Made by a program: the position numbers and the translations under genes. From positions 10,053-74,052 of the forward strand of contig JBOFUX010000041.1 of NCBI GenBank assembly GCA_051652785.1: a stretch of DNA of 64,000 nucleotides, given 5' to 3'. The DNA comes from JAGNZR01 sp051652785 (GTDB lineage: Bacteria; Fusobacteriota; Fusobacteriia; Fusobacteriales; Fusobacteriaceae). Each line of letters begins with the position of its first letter. Position 1 is the first letter of the stretch. Below are positions 53,704-62,530 of the stretch, one piece after another. Below the pieces are notes generated by a model. That model made no database searches, was not told the origin of the DNA, and was given only the letters and a program-made list of their open reading frames with translations.

Positions 53704-54729
53704 ATGAAAAAAATTTTAGATAGATATTCAATAGGCGGTTGAGCAAATAAAATAGGACCGGAGGTTCTTTCAACAATTATTTCTGATCTTCCAAGAGTAG
53801 AAGATCCAAATTTAATAGTAGGTTACGATAAGGCAGATGATGCCGCAGTTTATAAACTTACTGAAGATATAGCAATGATTCAAACTTTAGATTTTTTTAC
53901 ACCTATGGTAGATGACCCTTATTTATTTGGAAAAATAGCAGCAGCAAACTCTTTAAGTGATGTTTACGCTATGGGAGGAATTCCTAAAACAGCCATGAAT
54001 ATTGTATGTTTTCCTGAAAAAGAAGAAATTTTAATACTAAAAGAAATTTTAAGAGGTGGAGCTGAGAAGATAGCAGAAGCTGGAGCTGTTTTAAGTGGTG
54101 GACATTCTGTTCATGACCCTGAAACAAAATATGGACTTTCAGTTACTGGAATTGCTCATCCTGATAAAATTTGGAAAAATTATGGTGCGGAGATAAAAGA
54201 TATAATAATAATGACTAAACCTCTTGGAACAGGAATAATTTCCACAGCTTCTAAAATGGGAAAAGCAACTGATGAGTCAATTAACAAAATGATAAATTAT
54301 ATGATTATGCTCAATGGCTATTCAGCTAAAATATTGCGTAATTATCCTATAACTTCATGTACAGATATAACTGGTTTTGGATTTTTAGGTCATCTCTATG
54401 AAATGGCTCGTGCCACTGAAAAAACATTTGTTATTGAATCAGAGTTAGTTCCTTATATTGAAGAAGCAAAAGATTATGCTAATGAATTTTATATTACTGC
54501 TGGGGGACAAAAAAATAGGCTTTTTGTTGAAAAAAATATAACATTTGAAAATATTCCATTTTGGTTACAAGAAATTATGTTAGACCCTCAAACATCAGGA
54601 GGATTACTTTTTACAGTTAATCCTAAACATTTAGAAAATATAATACATGACTTTAATAATGAAAAAATAGAATTTTGGGTTATTGGAACAGTTGAAAAAA
54701 AACAAGATAAAAGTATTATTATAAGATAG
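53704..54729 (+). CDS. selD: Selenide, water dikinase SelD, itself a selenoprotein (UGA at codon 13)
   Basis: SelD makes selenophosphate, the selenium donor for Sec-tRNA. The frame from the ATG at 53704 (SD GGAGGTGAT at 53692) runs RYSIGG-U-ANKIGPEVL, where U is an in-frame TGA at 53740-53742. The Sec aligns with Cys17 of E. coli SelD, and the lysine three residues on matches Lys20. After it come YDKADDAAVYKL, DFFTPMVDDPYLFGKIAAANSLSDVYAMGG and TDITGFGFLGHL. Total 341 residues. A hairpin 12 bases beyond the UGA fits a bacterial SECIS. Calling the gene only from 53875 would miss 57 residues, including the catalytic site. selA follows after eight bases. Confidence 0.95.
53740..53767 (+). promoter_or_regulatory. 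Sec UGA codon and SECIS-like hairpin in selD
   Basis: The TGA at 53740-53742 is followed by GGACC (53755-53759), loop GGA, and GGUUC (53763-53767), a 5-bp stem including one G-U pair with G in the first loop positions. The 17 bases between UGA and loop fit the published bacterial SECIS consensus for SelB binding. Confidence 0.75.
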
Positions 54730-54737
54730 GAGAAAAT

Positions 54738-56114
54738 ATGGACAAGGAACTTTTAAAAAAACTTCCAAAAGTAGATAAACTTTTAATACATAAAGAATTA
54801 GAATCTTTGGCTAAAGAAACAACTTATTATACTTTTATAGAAACTATTAAATCAGGTATAGAATATTTTAGAACTCAAATTTTAGCTAAAGAAATAGTTG
54901 CTTTTACAGAAAAAGATGTGTTAGAAAAAATAAAAGAATTAGGACAAAATAATAAACTTTATAGTTTAAGAAAAGTTATTAATGGAACAGGAACTATAAT
55001 TCATACAAACCTAGGAAGATCTCTAATGTCCACTAAAATGGTAGAAAACATGTCAAAAATTTCTCTAAATTACAATAATTTAGAATATGATTTAAATAAG
55101 GGGAGTAGAGGTAGCAGATACAGTCATTTGGAAGAACTTATTTGTAAAATTACAGGGGGAGAAAGAGCATTAGTAGTAAACAATAATGCCGCCGCTGTTA
55201 TTATTTGTCTCAATGAATTTGCAAAAGAATCAGAAACTATTGTTTCACGAGGTGAACTGGTCGAAATAGGCGGTTCTTTTAGAATTCCTGATATTATGAG
55301 TTTGTCAGGTACTAAATTAGTAGAAGTAGGAACTACTAATAGAACTCATAAAATCGATTATGAAAAAGCTATTAATGAAAATACAAATATGCTACTGAAA
55401 GTCCACTCTTCTAATTACAAAATGGCTGGTTTTATTAGTTCTGTTACTGTAGAAGAAATAGCAAATATAGGGAAAGAAAATAATTTAATCACAATGGAAG
55501 ATATAGGAAGTGGTATTCTTATAGATTTATCAAAATATGGAATAGCAAAAGAACCCACTGTTCAAGAAAGTATTAAAGCTGGAATAGATATAGTGACCTT
55601 TAGTGGAGATAAACTTTTAGGTGGACCGCAAGCTGGAATAATAGTAGGAAAAAAAGAACTCATTGAAAGATTATTAAAAAATCAGTATTTAAGAGCCTTT
55701 AGAATGAATAAAAATTCTATTGCTTTATTAGAAGTTGTATTTAGCTATTATTTAGATGAAAGAGAAGCTATAAAAGAAATACCTACTTTAAGAATGATTT
55801 TAGAACCTAAAGAAAATGTGTATAAAAGAGCAATAAATTTAAAAAAAATATTAGATGAAAGTTTAATAAATTCTGTAGTGATAGAAACAAAAGCAAAAAT
55901 AGGTGGAGGATCAATGCCAGAAGAAACTGTTCCTAGCTATGGGCTTAGTTTTTTAGGAAATGCTAATTATTTAGAAGAAAAATTTAGGCTTAATGAGCCC
56001 GCAATTATAGGAAGAATATATGGCAATAGTTTTGTTCTTGATATGAAAACTATACAAGAATTTGATTTTTCTGAAATTTCAAAAATAATTAAAAAAATTA
56101 TGAAAAAAAAGTGA
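54738..56114 (+). CDS. selA: L-seryl-tRNA(Sec) selenium transferase
   Basis: The 458-aa PLP enzyme converts Ser-tRNA-Sec to Sec-tRNA-Sec using selenophosphate. Features: the N-terminal KLPKVDKLL domain that grips tRNA-Sec, GTGTIIHTNLGRSLMS, GGERALVVNNNAAAV, and the Schiff-base lysine in TFSGDKLLGGPQAGIIVG. Length is typical. It is flanked tightly by selD and selB. Confidence 0.96.
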   Translation: MDKELLKKLPKVDKLLIHKELESLAKETTYYTFIETIKSGIEYFRTQILAKEIVAFTEKDVLEKIKELGQNNKLYSLRKVINGTGTIIHTNLGRSLMSTKMVENMSKISLNYNNLEYDLNKGSRGSRYSHLEELICKITGGERALVVNNNAAAVIICLNEFAKESETIVSRGELVEIGGSFRIPDIMSLSGTKLVEVGTTNRTHKIDYEKAINENTNMLLKVHSSNYKMAGFISSVTVEEIANIGKENNLITMEDIGSGILIDLSKYGIAKEPTVQESIKAGIDIVTFSGDKLLGGPQAGIIVGKKELIERLLKNQYLRAFRMNKNSIALLEVVFSYYLDEREAIKEIPTLRMILEPKENVYKRAINLKKILDESLINSVVIETKAKIGGGSMPEETVPSYGLSFLGNANYLEEKFRLNEPAIIGRIYGNSFVLDMKTIQEFDFSEISKIIKKIMKKK

Positions 56115-56121
56115 GGTAAAA

Positions 56122-58029
56122 GTGAGAAATTTAATAATAGGGACAGCTGGACATATTGATCACGGAAAAACAACACTGATAAAAAATTTAACAGGATTTG
56201 ATACAGATACCTTACCAGAAGAATCCAAAAGAGGAATGACAATAAATTTAGGCTTTGCATACTATACTCTTCCGTCAAAAAAAAAAGTAGGAATAATAGA
56301 TGTTCCAGGTCATGAAAAATTTATAAAAAATATGGTTGCTGGAGCTTCAGGAATAGATTTTATTATGCTAGTTATCGCTTGTGATGATGGGATTATGCCA
56401 CAAACGATAGAGCATTCCAACATTTGTAAAATTTTAGGTGTTCAAAAGGGATTAATCGTTTTAACTAAAAGAGATTTAGCTTCAGATGAAAAAGTTCTTC
56501 AAATAAAAAAAGAGATAAAAGAAATATTTCAAGATTCTTTTTTAAAAAATTTACCTATTGTAGAAGTAAGCTCAAAATCATTGAAATCATATGAAAATTT
56601 AAAAACTATTTTAAATCAAGAATTAGAAAAAATAAATTTAGAAAACAAAAATGAAAATGACTTTAGAATGGCAGTAGATAGAGTTTTTACTGTTAAAGGT
56701 TTTGGAACAGTGGTAACGGGAACAACAATCTCAGGAATTATAAATGAAGGAGACATTATTACTTTGTATCCAAATAAGACTACTCATAAAGTGAAAGGTA
56801 TTCAAAATCATGGAATTAAAATTATTTCACTTGATGTTGGAAATAGGTGTGCACTAAATTTAAGTAATTTAGATGTTCAAGAAGTCAAAAGAGGAGATAT
56901 TATATCTAAAAATAAAAATCTAGATATTTCTAATCGTATAGATTGTATTTTTACTTTATTAAACAAAAAAAATAAAGTAAAAAATAATAGTAGAATTCGC
57001 CTACACATTGGAACGACAGAGGTTATTGGAAGAATAAAACTATTAATGGAAGATGAAATAGTAACTTCTAAACCCACTTATGTTCAACTTGAACTAGAGA
57101 ATAATATTGTCGCAGTGTGTGGGAGTATAGGAGTAATTAGAAATTATTCTCCTCTTGATACAATAGGTGGAATAAAAATTCTTAATCCTCGTGGAAGTAA
57201 AACTAAAAAAAGAAATTTAGAATATATAAATAGATTAAAGACATTAGCTTATGGAAACAAGGATTCAAAAATAATTTCATTATTAAATTCTAAGAATTTT
57301 TTATTTTTGACTTTACAAGAGATTATAAAAGAAATTGGTGAAAATATAAAAGAAGATGAAATTCAAAATTTAGTTATAAATAAAGAACTAATTGCTATTG
57401 AAAGCTCAGATTTAATAAAATATCTTTCTGCTACAGAATTTAAACGAATTTCAGAACTAGTAAAAAAATTATTAGAAGAATTTCATGAAAAAAATAAAAT
57501 GAAGAAAGGTATTCAACGTTCAGAATTAAAAAATAAACTTTTTAACTCCCTTTCTACAAAGGAATTTAATTCCATTATAAGTAATTTACAAAATGAACTA
57601 TTGGATATTGAAAATGAGAATATTTTTATTAAAAACTATAAAATAAAGCTATCTAAAGATGAAAAAAAATTAAAAGATGAAATACTTACACTTTATAAAA
57701 AATATGAATTCTCACCTGAAAATATTGATAAAATATTAGAAAAAATAGAAAAAAATAAAAAAATTGAATTTATAAAATTACATGAATTTTTAATAGATAG
57801 CGGATTTTTAATTTCTTTAGATCAAAATATATTTATAATGAGAGGATTTTTTATCGAATCAGAAAACCGTCTAAAAGATTTTCTTTTTTTAAATCAGAAA
57901 ATAACTCTTAAAGAGTACAAAGAACTGTTAAATATCAGCAGAAAAGAGGCTCTTGTTATTTTAGAAAAATTTGATGCTTTAGGTATTACAAAAAGAATAG
58001 AAAATTATAGGGTTTTAAAAAAATTTTAA
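56122..58029 (+). CDS. selB: Selenocysteine-specific elongation factor SelB
   Basis: The 635-aa EF-Tu-like GTPase delivers Sec-tRNA at UGA codons next to SECIS hairpins. G1 GTAGHIDHGKTTLI, switch KRGMTINLGFAY, G3 DVPGHEKF and G4 LTKRDL are in residues 1-170; domains II-III follow, with VKGFGTVVTGTT. Winged-helix repeats occupy about 390-635, the RNA-binding part. The start codon is GTG (56122), with GAGGT upstream and seven bases after selA. Confidence 0.95.
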   Translation: MRNLIIGTAGHIDHGKTTLIKNLTGFDTDTLPEESKRGMTINLGFAYYTLPSKKKVGIIDVPGHEKFIKNMVAGASGIDFIMLVIACDDGIMPQTIEHSNICKILGVQKGLIVLTKRDLASDEKVLQIKKEIKEIFQDSFLKNLPIVEVSSKSLKSYENLKTILNQELEKINLENKNENDFRMAVDRVFTVKGFGTVVTGTTISGIINEGDIITLYPNKTTHKVKGIQNHGIKIISLDVGNRCALNLSNLDVQEVKRGDIISKNKNLDISNRIDCIFTLLNKKNKVKNNSRIRLHIGTTEVIGRIKLLMEDEIVTSKPTYVQLELENNIVAVCGSIGVIRNYSPLDTIGGIKILNPRGSKTKKRNLEYINRLKTLAYGNKDSKIISLLNSKNFLFLTLQEIIKEIGENIKEDEIQNLVINKELIAIESSDLIKYLSATEFKRISELVKKLLEEFHEKNKMKKGIQRSELKNKLFNSLSTKEFNSIISNLQNELLDIENENIFIKNYKIKLSKDEKKLKDEILTLYKKYEFSPENIDKILEKIEKNKKIEFIKLHEFLIDSGFLISLDQNIFIMRGFFIESENRLKDFLFLNQKITLKEYKELLNISRKEALVILEKFDALGITKRIENYRVLKKF

Positions 58030-58042
58030 TTTAGGAGGAAAA

Positions 58043-58639
58043 ATGGCTGAAACATTAAAAAAAATAGATGCTACAGGAAAAGTTTGTCCACTACCAGTAA
58101 TTATGACTAAAAATGCTTTAAAAGATATAACAGAAGGATTTTTAGAAGTAACAGTAGATAATTTCACAGCTTCACAAAATATTGAAAAGTTATGTAAAGA
58201 AATAAAAGTGATTTCTACTTTAGAAAAAAAAGATGACCTTTACATTATTCAAATTGAAAAGAAAATTTTATTAAATGAAATTGAAGAAAAAAAAGAAGAT
58301 AGAAATAATGTAGTTGTAGTAATTGATTCAACAGAAATGGGAAAAGGTAAAGAAGAGCTAGGAAAAATATTAATGAAGGGATTTATTTATACTTTAACAG
58401 AATTAGAAACTCTTCCTACAAGTGTTATATTATATAATTCTGGAGTTTTACTTGGTGTTCAAGGTTCTGACTCAGAAGAAGATTTAAAAAAACTAGAAGA
58501 ACTAGGAGTTTCAATTCTTTTATGTGGAGCATGTACTAATTTTTATAATGTTACAGAAAAAATAAAAATAGGAACAATAACTAATATGTATAATATTCTT
58601 AATATTCAAATAAAAGGAGATAAAATAATAAAACCATGA
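58043..58639 (+). CDS. yedF: Selenium metabolism protein YedF
   Basis: The 198-aa protein has a TusA-like domain (residues 1-75) with GKVCPLPVIMTKNAL, where the CPxP cysteine can carry sulfur or selenium. A DsrE-like domain spans about 95-198 (VVVVIDSTEMGKGKEELGKILMKGFIYTLTE, ILYNSGVLLG, ILLCGACTNFY). This two-domain form is linked by genome context to selenium use. The gene ends overlapping the next start (ATGA). The biochemical step is not established. Confidence 0.9.
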   Translation: MAETLKKIDATGKVCPLPVIMTKNALKDITEGFLEVTVDNFTASQNIEKLCKEIKVISTLEKKDDLYIIQIEKKILLNEIEEKKEDRNNVVVVIDSTEMGKGKEELGKILMKGFIYTLTELETLPTSVILYNSGVLLGVQGSDSEEDLKKLEELGVSILLCGACTNFYNVTEKIKIGTITNMYNILNIQIKGDKIIKP

Positions 58640-58905
58640 TAAGAGAAGAAAAATTTTTAATCTTAGTTGCAGATTCTACACATTTAATAATAAAAACAGA
58701 AATACTTTTAAAAAATAATAGTATAAAATGTAGAGTAATACCTCTTCCTGCTGAGCTAAAAGCAAGTTGTGGTCTTTCAGTAAAGTGTGAAGTTGAAAAT
58801 TTAAAAGAAATAAAAAAAATATTAAATGAAAATAAAATAGAAGCGGAATTAGAATTTTATAAAGTTTATAAAATTGGATTAAAAAAATCCTTTGAAAAGA
58901 TTTAA
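58636..58905 (+). CDS. DUF3343 putative Se/S carrier-like protein
   Basis: The 89-aa protein begins with an EKFLILVADSTHLIIKTEILLKNNSIKCRVIPLP pattern, followed by SCGLSVKCEVENLKEIKKIL. It matches small DUF3343 proteins that co-occur with selenium genes, and the CG and C residues could bind Se or S. It overlaps yedF by four bases, so it is the last protein gene of the sel operon. Function is inferred only from context. Confidence 0.8.
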   Translation: MIREEKFLILVADSTHLIIKTEILLKNNSIKCRVIPLPAELKASCGLSVKCEVENLKEIKKILNENKIEAELEFYKVYKIGLKKSFEKI

Positions 58906-58932
58906 GAGATGCTCTATTTGTTATTTTAACCG

Positions 58933-58961
58933 TTGACACTTGCTATAAATTATGGTAACAT
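58933..58961 (+). promoter_or_regulatory. Promoter of tRNA-Sec
   Basis: TTGACA (58933-58938) and TAACAT (58956-58961) are 17 bases apart and end 13 bases before the tRNA. The tRNA can therefore be made independently of the sel operon. Confidence 0.65.
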
Positions 58962-58974
58962 TACTTAGTCACAT

Positions 58975-59068
58975 GGAAGCGGATGGGTAACTGGTGTTCC
59001 CTCCAGTCTTCAAAACTGCGTTAGCGACTCTGGTCGTTGGTAGGTTCGATTCCTACACGCTTCCGCCA
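58975..59068 (+). tRNA. selC: tRNA-Sec (anticodon UCA)
   Basis: The 94-base RNA, with encoded CCA, has acceptor ends GGAAGCG and CGCTTCCG, anticodon loop CTTCAAA (UCA, decodes UGA) on the CAGT/ACTG stem, a long variable arm AGCGAC-TCTG-GTCGTT and T arm GTAGG-TTCGATT-CCTAC. The extended variable arm and UCA anticodon identify tRNA-Sec. The expected eighth acceptor pair would be G-A, a mismatch. It directly follows the selDAB-yedF operon. Confidence 0.96.
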
Positions 59069-59097
59069 ATATTACAATAAAAAATAATTAATTTTTA

Positions 59098-59127
59098 ATA
59101 CCGCAAAATTTATATGCGGTATTTTTA
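59098..59127 (+). terminator. Terminator of tRNA-Sec
   Basis: ATACCGCA (59098-59105) and TGCGGTAT (59115-59122) form an 8-bp stem followed by TTTTTATT on the plus strand. Confidence 0.75.
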
Positions 59128-59135
59128 TTATCTTT

Positions 59136-59945
59136 CTATTTATAATAAGATGTAGTATATCTAAATTTTAAATAGAGTATTAAAATTATAAAAAACAAAA
59201 AAATGAAATCTTGTTTTCTAAAAGAATATTCATTGAATCTTGTTTTCTTATTAGGAAGACTATACCCTTTTATCTCCATAGCATTTGCCAATTCTTCTGC
59301 TCTTATTAAAGCCGAAGAAATTAAAGGAACAAGCATATTTCCATAAAACTTAATTCTTTCAATAAAAGTTAGTTCCTTTATATCCCATCCTTTAGAGGCC
59401 TGGGCATTTTTTATTCTCTCTGCTTCTTCAAAAAAAAGAGGGATAAATCTTAACGATATTGAGAGAATTAACGCTACCTCATTTACAGGAAATTTTAATT
59501 TTTTTAAGGGTAAAAAAATATCTTCTAATCCATGAGTTAATTCTATCGGTGGAGTGGTTAATGTTAAAATAAAAGCTACCCCTATTAAAATAAAAAATCT
59601 TAATAAAATTAATAAAGCATTCCTTAAACTTCCTTCATAAATAGTGAATATTTTCCATTGAAATAAAATATCTCCTGTTTTTGTAAAAATAAATTGAAAA
59701 ATTAAGGTCCAAATAAAAATAAAAAAAATAGGTTTTATTCCAAATAAAAAATCTTTTAAGCCAATACCAGAAAAAATTATTGCTCCTAGTAAAATCCCCG
59801 TCATAATATAGAAAAAAAATATATCCGAGCTAAGAATAGAGCAAATTGATAAAATTAATGCAGCTACAATTTTTGTCACAGGATTTAACCTGTGAAAAAA
59901 AGTTTTTCCCTCTTTATATTTACCAATAATTAAGTTATTTTTCAT
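59136..59945 (-). CDS. ecfT: ECF transporter transmembrane subunit EcfT
   Basis: The 269-aa protein has about five membrane segments, an opening GKYKEGKTFFHRLNPVTKIVAAL, and the two coupling helices with the ARG-type motifs ERIKNAQASKGWD and IRAEELANAMEIKGY. EcfT joins the ATPases to the S component. The frame could begin at 59951, but AAGGAGAG is better spaced to the ATG at 59943-59945. It is the last gene of ribU-ecfA1-ecfA2-ecfT. Confidence 0.92.
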   Translation of the reverse strand: MKNNLIIGKYKEGKTFFHRLNPVTKIVAALILSICSILSSDIFFFYIMTGILLGAIIFSGIGLKDFLFGIKPIFFIFIWTLIFQFIFTKTGDILFQWKIFTIYEGSLRNALLILLRFFILIGVAFILTLTTPPIELTHGLEDIFLPLKKLKFPVNEVALILSISLRFIPLFFEEAERIKNAQASKGWDIKELTFIERIKFYGNMLVPLISSALIRAEELANAMEIKGYSLPNKKTRFNEYSFRKQDFIFLFFIILILYLKFRYTTSYYK

Positions 59946-60795
59946 TTTCATCTCTCCTTCTAAATTCTCTTAAAAGAAAGTTAAAAGAATCAACTTTAGA
60001 ATTGAGATTATTTTTTTTATGTATATTAAAATTATTTTTTTCTAAAATTTCAATATAATTAGGAATAAACTTCATTTTTTTATCTATACTTTTAGAGAAA
60101 TTCAAAAATTCAAATTTATTTCCATCAAAATTAATTTCACCATTTTTCATAAATACAATTCTATTTATATATTCCCAAATATAATTTAAATCATGAGAGA
60201 CTATTATTACAGTTGTTCCTAATTCATTTAATGTTTTAAGACTTTTCAATAGACTTTCTTTATTCTGATAATCCAGTCCAACTGTCGGCTCATCTAAAAC
60301 TAAAATAGCCGGTGAATAAATTGCCATACCAGCTATAGAGATTCTTTTTTTCTCGCCTCCACTTAACTCAAAAGAATTTTTTTTTAACATATCATCACTA
60401 ATATTAAATATTTTTTGTATTTTTTTTAATAGTTTTTCTTGCTCTAAAATAGAAATCTTAAATTTTGAAGGAGCAAATAACAATTCTTCTTTAATTGTTT
60501 CTGAAAAAAATTGGTCCTCAGGAAATTGAAAAACAACACCAATTTTACGTCTTAAAGAGTTTAAATCTTTACTTCTAGAGTCAATTGATATATCTAAAAC
60601 ATTTACCTTTCCAATATTTGATTTTAAAATTCCATTTAAATGCTTCAAAAGAGTGGATTTTCCGCTTCCTGATTTTCCTATTATTGCTAAAAATTCACCT
60701 TTTTTTACCTCTAAATTTATATTTTTTAAAATGAATTCATTTTCTGAATTTCCATATGAAAAAAATAATTTTTCTATATTAATTTGTGTAACCAT
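59935..60795 (-). CDS. ecfA2: ECF transporter ATPase EcfA2
   Basis: The 286-aa energising ATPase has Walker A GKSGSGKSTLLKHLNG, a Q-helix FQFPEDQFFSETIKEE (the ECF-specific pattern FPExQLF), signature LSGGEKKRISIAGM, Walker B ILVLDEPTVGLD and H-loop VSHDLNYI. The gene overlaps both neighbours by 11-22 bases. The assignment as A2 rather than A1 rests on gene order and the NGxLK segment. Confidence 0.9.
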   Translation of the reverse strand: MVTQINIEKLFFSYGNSENEFILKNINLEVKKGEFLAIIGKSGSGKSTLLKHLNGILKSNIGKVNVLDISIDSRSKDLNSLRRKIGVVFQFPEDQFFSETIKEELLFAPSKFKISILEQEKLLKKIQKIFNISDDMLKKNSFELSGGEKKRISIAGMAIYSPAILVLDEPTVGLDYQNKESLLKSLKTLNELGTTVIIVSHDLNYIWEYINRIVFMKNGEINFDGNKFEFLNFSKSIDKKMKFIPNYIEILEKNNFNIHKKNNLNSKVDSFNFLLREFRRRDENEK

Positions 60796-61568
60796 TTTTT
60801 CACCTCAGCAGCATCTTCACCCTTATTTTTAAAAAAAATTTCAATTTCATATATCAAGGGATAATTCAATGAATAGTTTTCCATTATTTGTGAATTTTTA
60901 AAAAATTCTTTAGAAGGAAGAACAGTAACAAGTTTTCCTGAATCTAAAAGTGCTATTCTATTAGCTAAAATTAATTCTTCTGGGTCATGTGTTATCAAGA
61001 TAATTGTATGATTTTTTTTTATTTCTTCAATTATTTTTAGTAATACTTTTTTAGAACTTAAATCCAGCATAGATGTTATTTCATCAAAAATTATAACAGG
61101 TGGATTGAAAACTAGTATCCCTGCAATAGCAACTATTTGTTTTTGACCTCCAGAAAGTTCATTTGGATTTTTAAAGAGAAGTTCTTCTATCTTTAACTGT
61201 CGAGCTATGTCAAAAATTTTTTCTCTCATTTTTTCTCGTGATATTCCTCTATTTTCAAGAGAAAAAGCTAAATCATCAATAACTTTATTCCCAATAATTT
61301 GATTATTTGGGTTTTGAAAAACTAATGATATATCCCCTCTAATTAAAGATATATTTTTATAATTATATTTTTTTCCAAAAATGTAAATATCCCCTGATAT
61401 AGGCCTGACTAAACCTACTAAAAGTTTTCCTAATGTAGATTTTCCACTACCATTTTTTCCTGCAAGAGCTATAATTTCACCCTTACAAATATTTAAACTA
61501 ATATCAGATAATATATTTTCATTTTTATATTTAAAATTTAAATTTTTTATTTCAATAATATTTTCCAT
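60774..61568 (-). CDS. ecfA1: ECF transporter ATPase EcfA1
   Basis: The 264-aa ATPase has Walker A GKNGSGKSTLGKLLVG, Q-helix FQNPNNQIIGNKVIDDLAF, signature LSGGQKQIVAIAGI, Walker B VIIFDEITSMLD and H-loop ITHDPEE. The NPxNQ motif is typical of EcfA1. Walker B reads DEI instead of the usual DEx-P. It forms the heterodimer with EcfA2. Confidence 0.9.
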   Translation of the reverse strand: MENIIEIKNLNFKYKNENILSDISLNICKGEIIALAGKNGSGKSTLGKLLVGLVRPISGDIYIFGKKYNYKNISLIRGDISLVFQNPNNQIIGNKVIDDLAFSLENRGISREKMREKIFDIARQLKIEELLFKNPNELSGGQKQIVAIAGILVFNPPVIIFDEITSMLDLSSKKVLLKIIEEIKKNHTIILITHDPEELILANRIALLDSGKLVTVLPSKEFFKNSQIMENYSLNYPLIYEIEIFFKNKGEDAAEVKKWLHKLI

Positions 61569-61587
61569 GTTTTCTCCAAATATTTAT

Positions 61588-62148
61588 TTAATTTACTCTA
61601 TATTTATTTGATAATTTTCTATGAACTATTAAAAAAATAGCACTTTGAATAATTCCTTTAAAAATATTAAAAAAACCATAATAATAACAGACATATCCCA
61701 AAAAAGAATCATCTTTTTTATTTATAAGTTCCAGTAAAAAATCCATTTTATAAAGTTTTGCATAAAATGGAGTGATATAAAAATAATTAGCTATAATCAT
61801 AAAAAAAGTCATGGAAAAAATCCCTAAAAAAAGAGCTATTCCTATTTTTTTTGTTTTTTCATAAAATATTATAGTTGGTAAAATAAATGTCAATGCTCCT
61901 AAAAAATTTGCAACTTGTCCAACACCACCAGTTTGACTTCCTTTTAATAAAACATAAAGTAATATTTTAACAAAAGCAAGAGCTATTCCCATAAGTGGTC
62001 CTCCTAATAAACCCCCAAAGAGAACTACAACATCTGAAAGATCAAATTTTAGCCAAGGTGCTAAGGGAAAAGGAATTTCAAATATCATTACTATAAAAGA
62101 CAGTGCTCCTAAAACACCTATCAATGCGATATTTTTAGTTTTTTGCAT
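61588..62148 (-). CDS. ribU: Riboflavin ECF S component RibU
   Basis: The roughly 186-aa membrane protein has six hydrophobic segments. Family features are IALIGVLGALSFIVMIFEIPFPLAPWLKFDLSDVVVLFGGLLGGPLMGIA and an FxxxKILLYVLLKGSQTGGVGQVANF stretch. The upstream FMN riboswitch fixes the substrate as riboflavin/flavin. The frame reaches 62163, but GGAGGA is correctly spaced only to the ATG at 62146-62148. It heads its own dedicated ECF module, giving a complete transporter. Confidence 0.92.
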   Translation of the reverse strand: MQKTKNIALIGVLGALSFIVMIFEIPFPLAPWLKFDLSDVVVLFGGLLGGPLMGIALAFVKILLYVLLKGSQTGGVGQVANFLGALTFILPTIIFYEKTKKIGIALFLGIFSMTFFMIIANYFYITPFYAKLYKMDFLLELINKKDDSFLGYVCYYYGFFNIFKGIIQSAIFLIVHRKLSNKYRVN

Positions 62149-62200
62149 AAAAGAATCCTCCATAAAAATTTATTTAACAGTTATTTAAAAATAATATTAT

Positions 62201-62227
62201 TAAAAAAACTCGAATATAATTCGAGTT
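62201..62227 (-). terminator. FMN riboswitch terminator
   Basis: AACTCGAAT (62207-62215) and ATTCGAGTT (62219-62227) form a 9-bp stem with a T run on the minus strand, between the FMN aptamer and ribU. Confidence 0.8.
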
Positions 62228-62263
62228 AAATTGATCCATAAAAAAATAGAAATATTTTTTTTA

Positions 62264-62380
62264 CTTCTCTCATCCAGACTATTACTGTCGGTTTTGGAAT
62301 TTCACCAAATCAAGCCTAAGCTTCGCGGACTATCACCGCCGGTTGGGAATTGTAATTTTCTCACTCACCCACCCCGAAGT
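62264..62380 (-). promoter_or_regulatory. FMN (RFN) riboswitch
   Basis: On the minus strand the conserved blocks occur in order: ACTTCGGGGTGGGTG, AATTCCCAACCGGCGGT, AGTCCGCGA, GGTGAAATTCC, AACCGACAGT and AGTCTGGATGAGAGAAG. This is the FMN aptamer. With the terminator at 62201-62227 it should switch off ribU and the ecf genes when flavin is plentiful. Confidence 0.95.
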
Positions 62381-62397
62381 ATATATTGTTATATTAA

Positions 62398-62426
62398 ATA
62401 ATATGATAAAAAAAAATATATGTCAA
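62398..62426 (-). promoter_or_regulatory. Promoter of the riboflavin transporter operon
   Basis: TTGACA (62421-62426, minus) and TATTAT (62398-62403) are 17 bases apart, 17 bases before the FMN aptamer. Between 62426 and the htpX start I see no other element than its ribosome binding site. Confidence 0.65.
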
Positions 62427-62530
62427 GAAAAAGAAGTTTTAATCATAAAATAAAAGTAGACAATTTGTAGAAAAAATTTTAAAATAGAAATAACAATAAA
62501 ATATATAAAAAAATTTAACAGGAGAAAATT

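Noticed and set aside
53704..53880. selD as a pseudogene or N-terminally truncated gene starting at 53875
   Set aside because: The upstream frame is conserved SelD sequence, the UGA sits exactly at the redox cysteine position, and selA, selB and tRNA-Sec are adjacent, so Sec read-through explains it.
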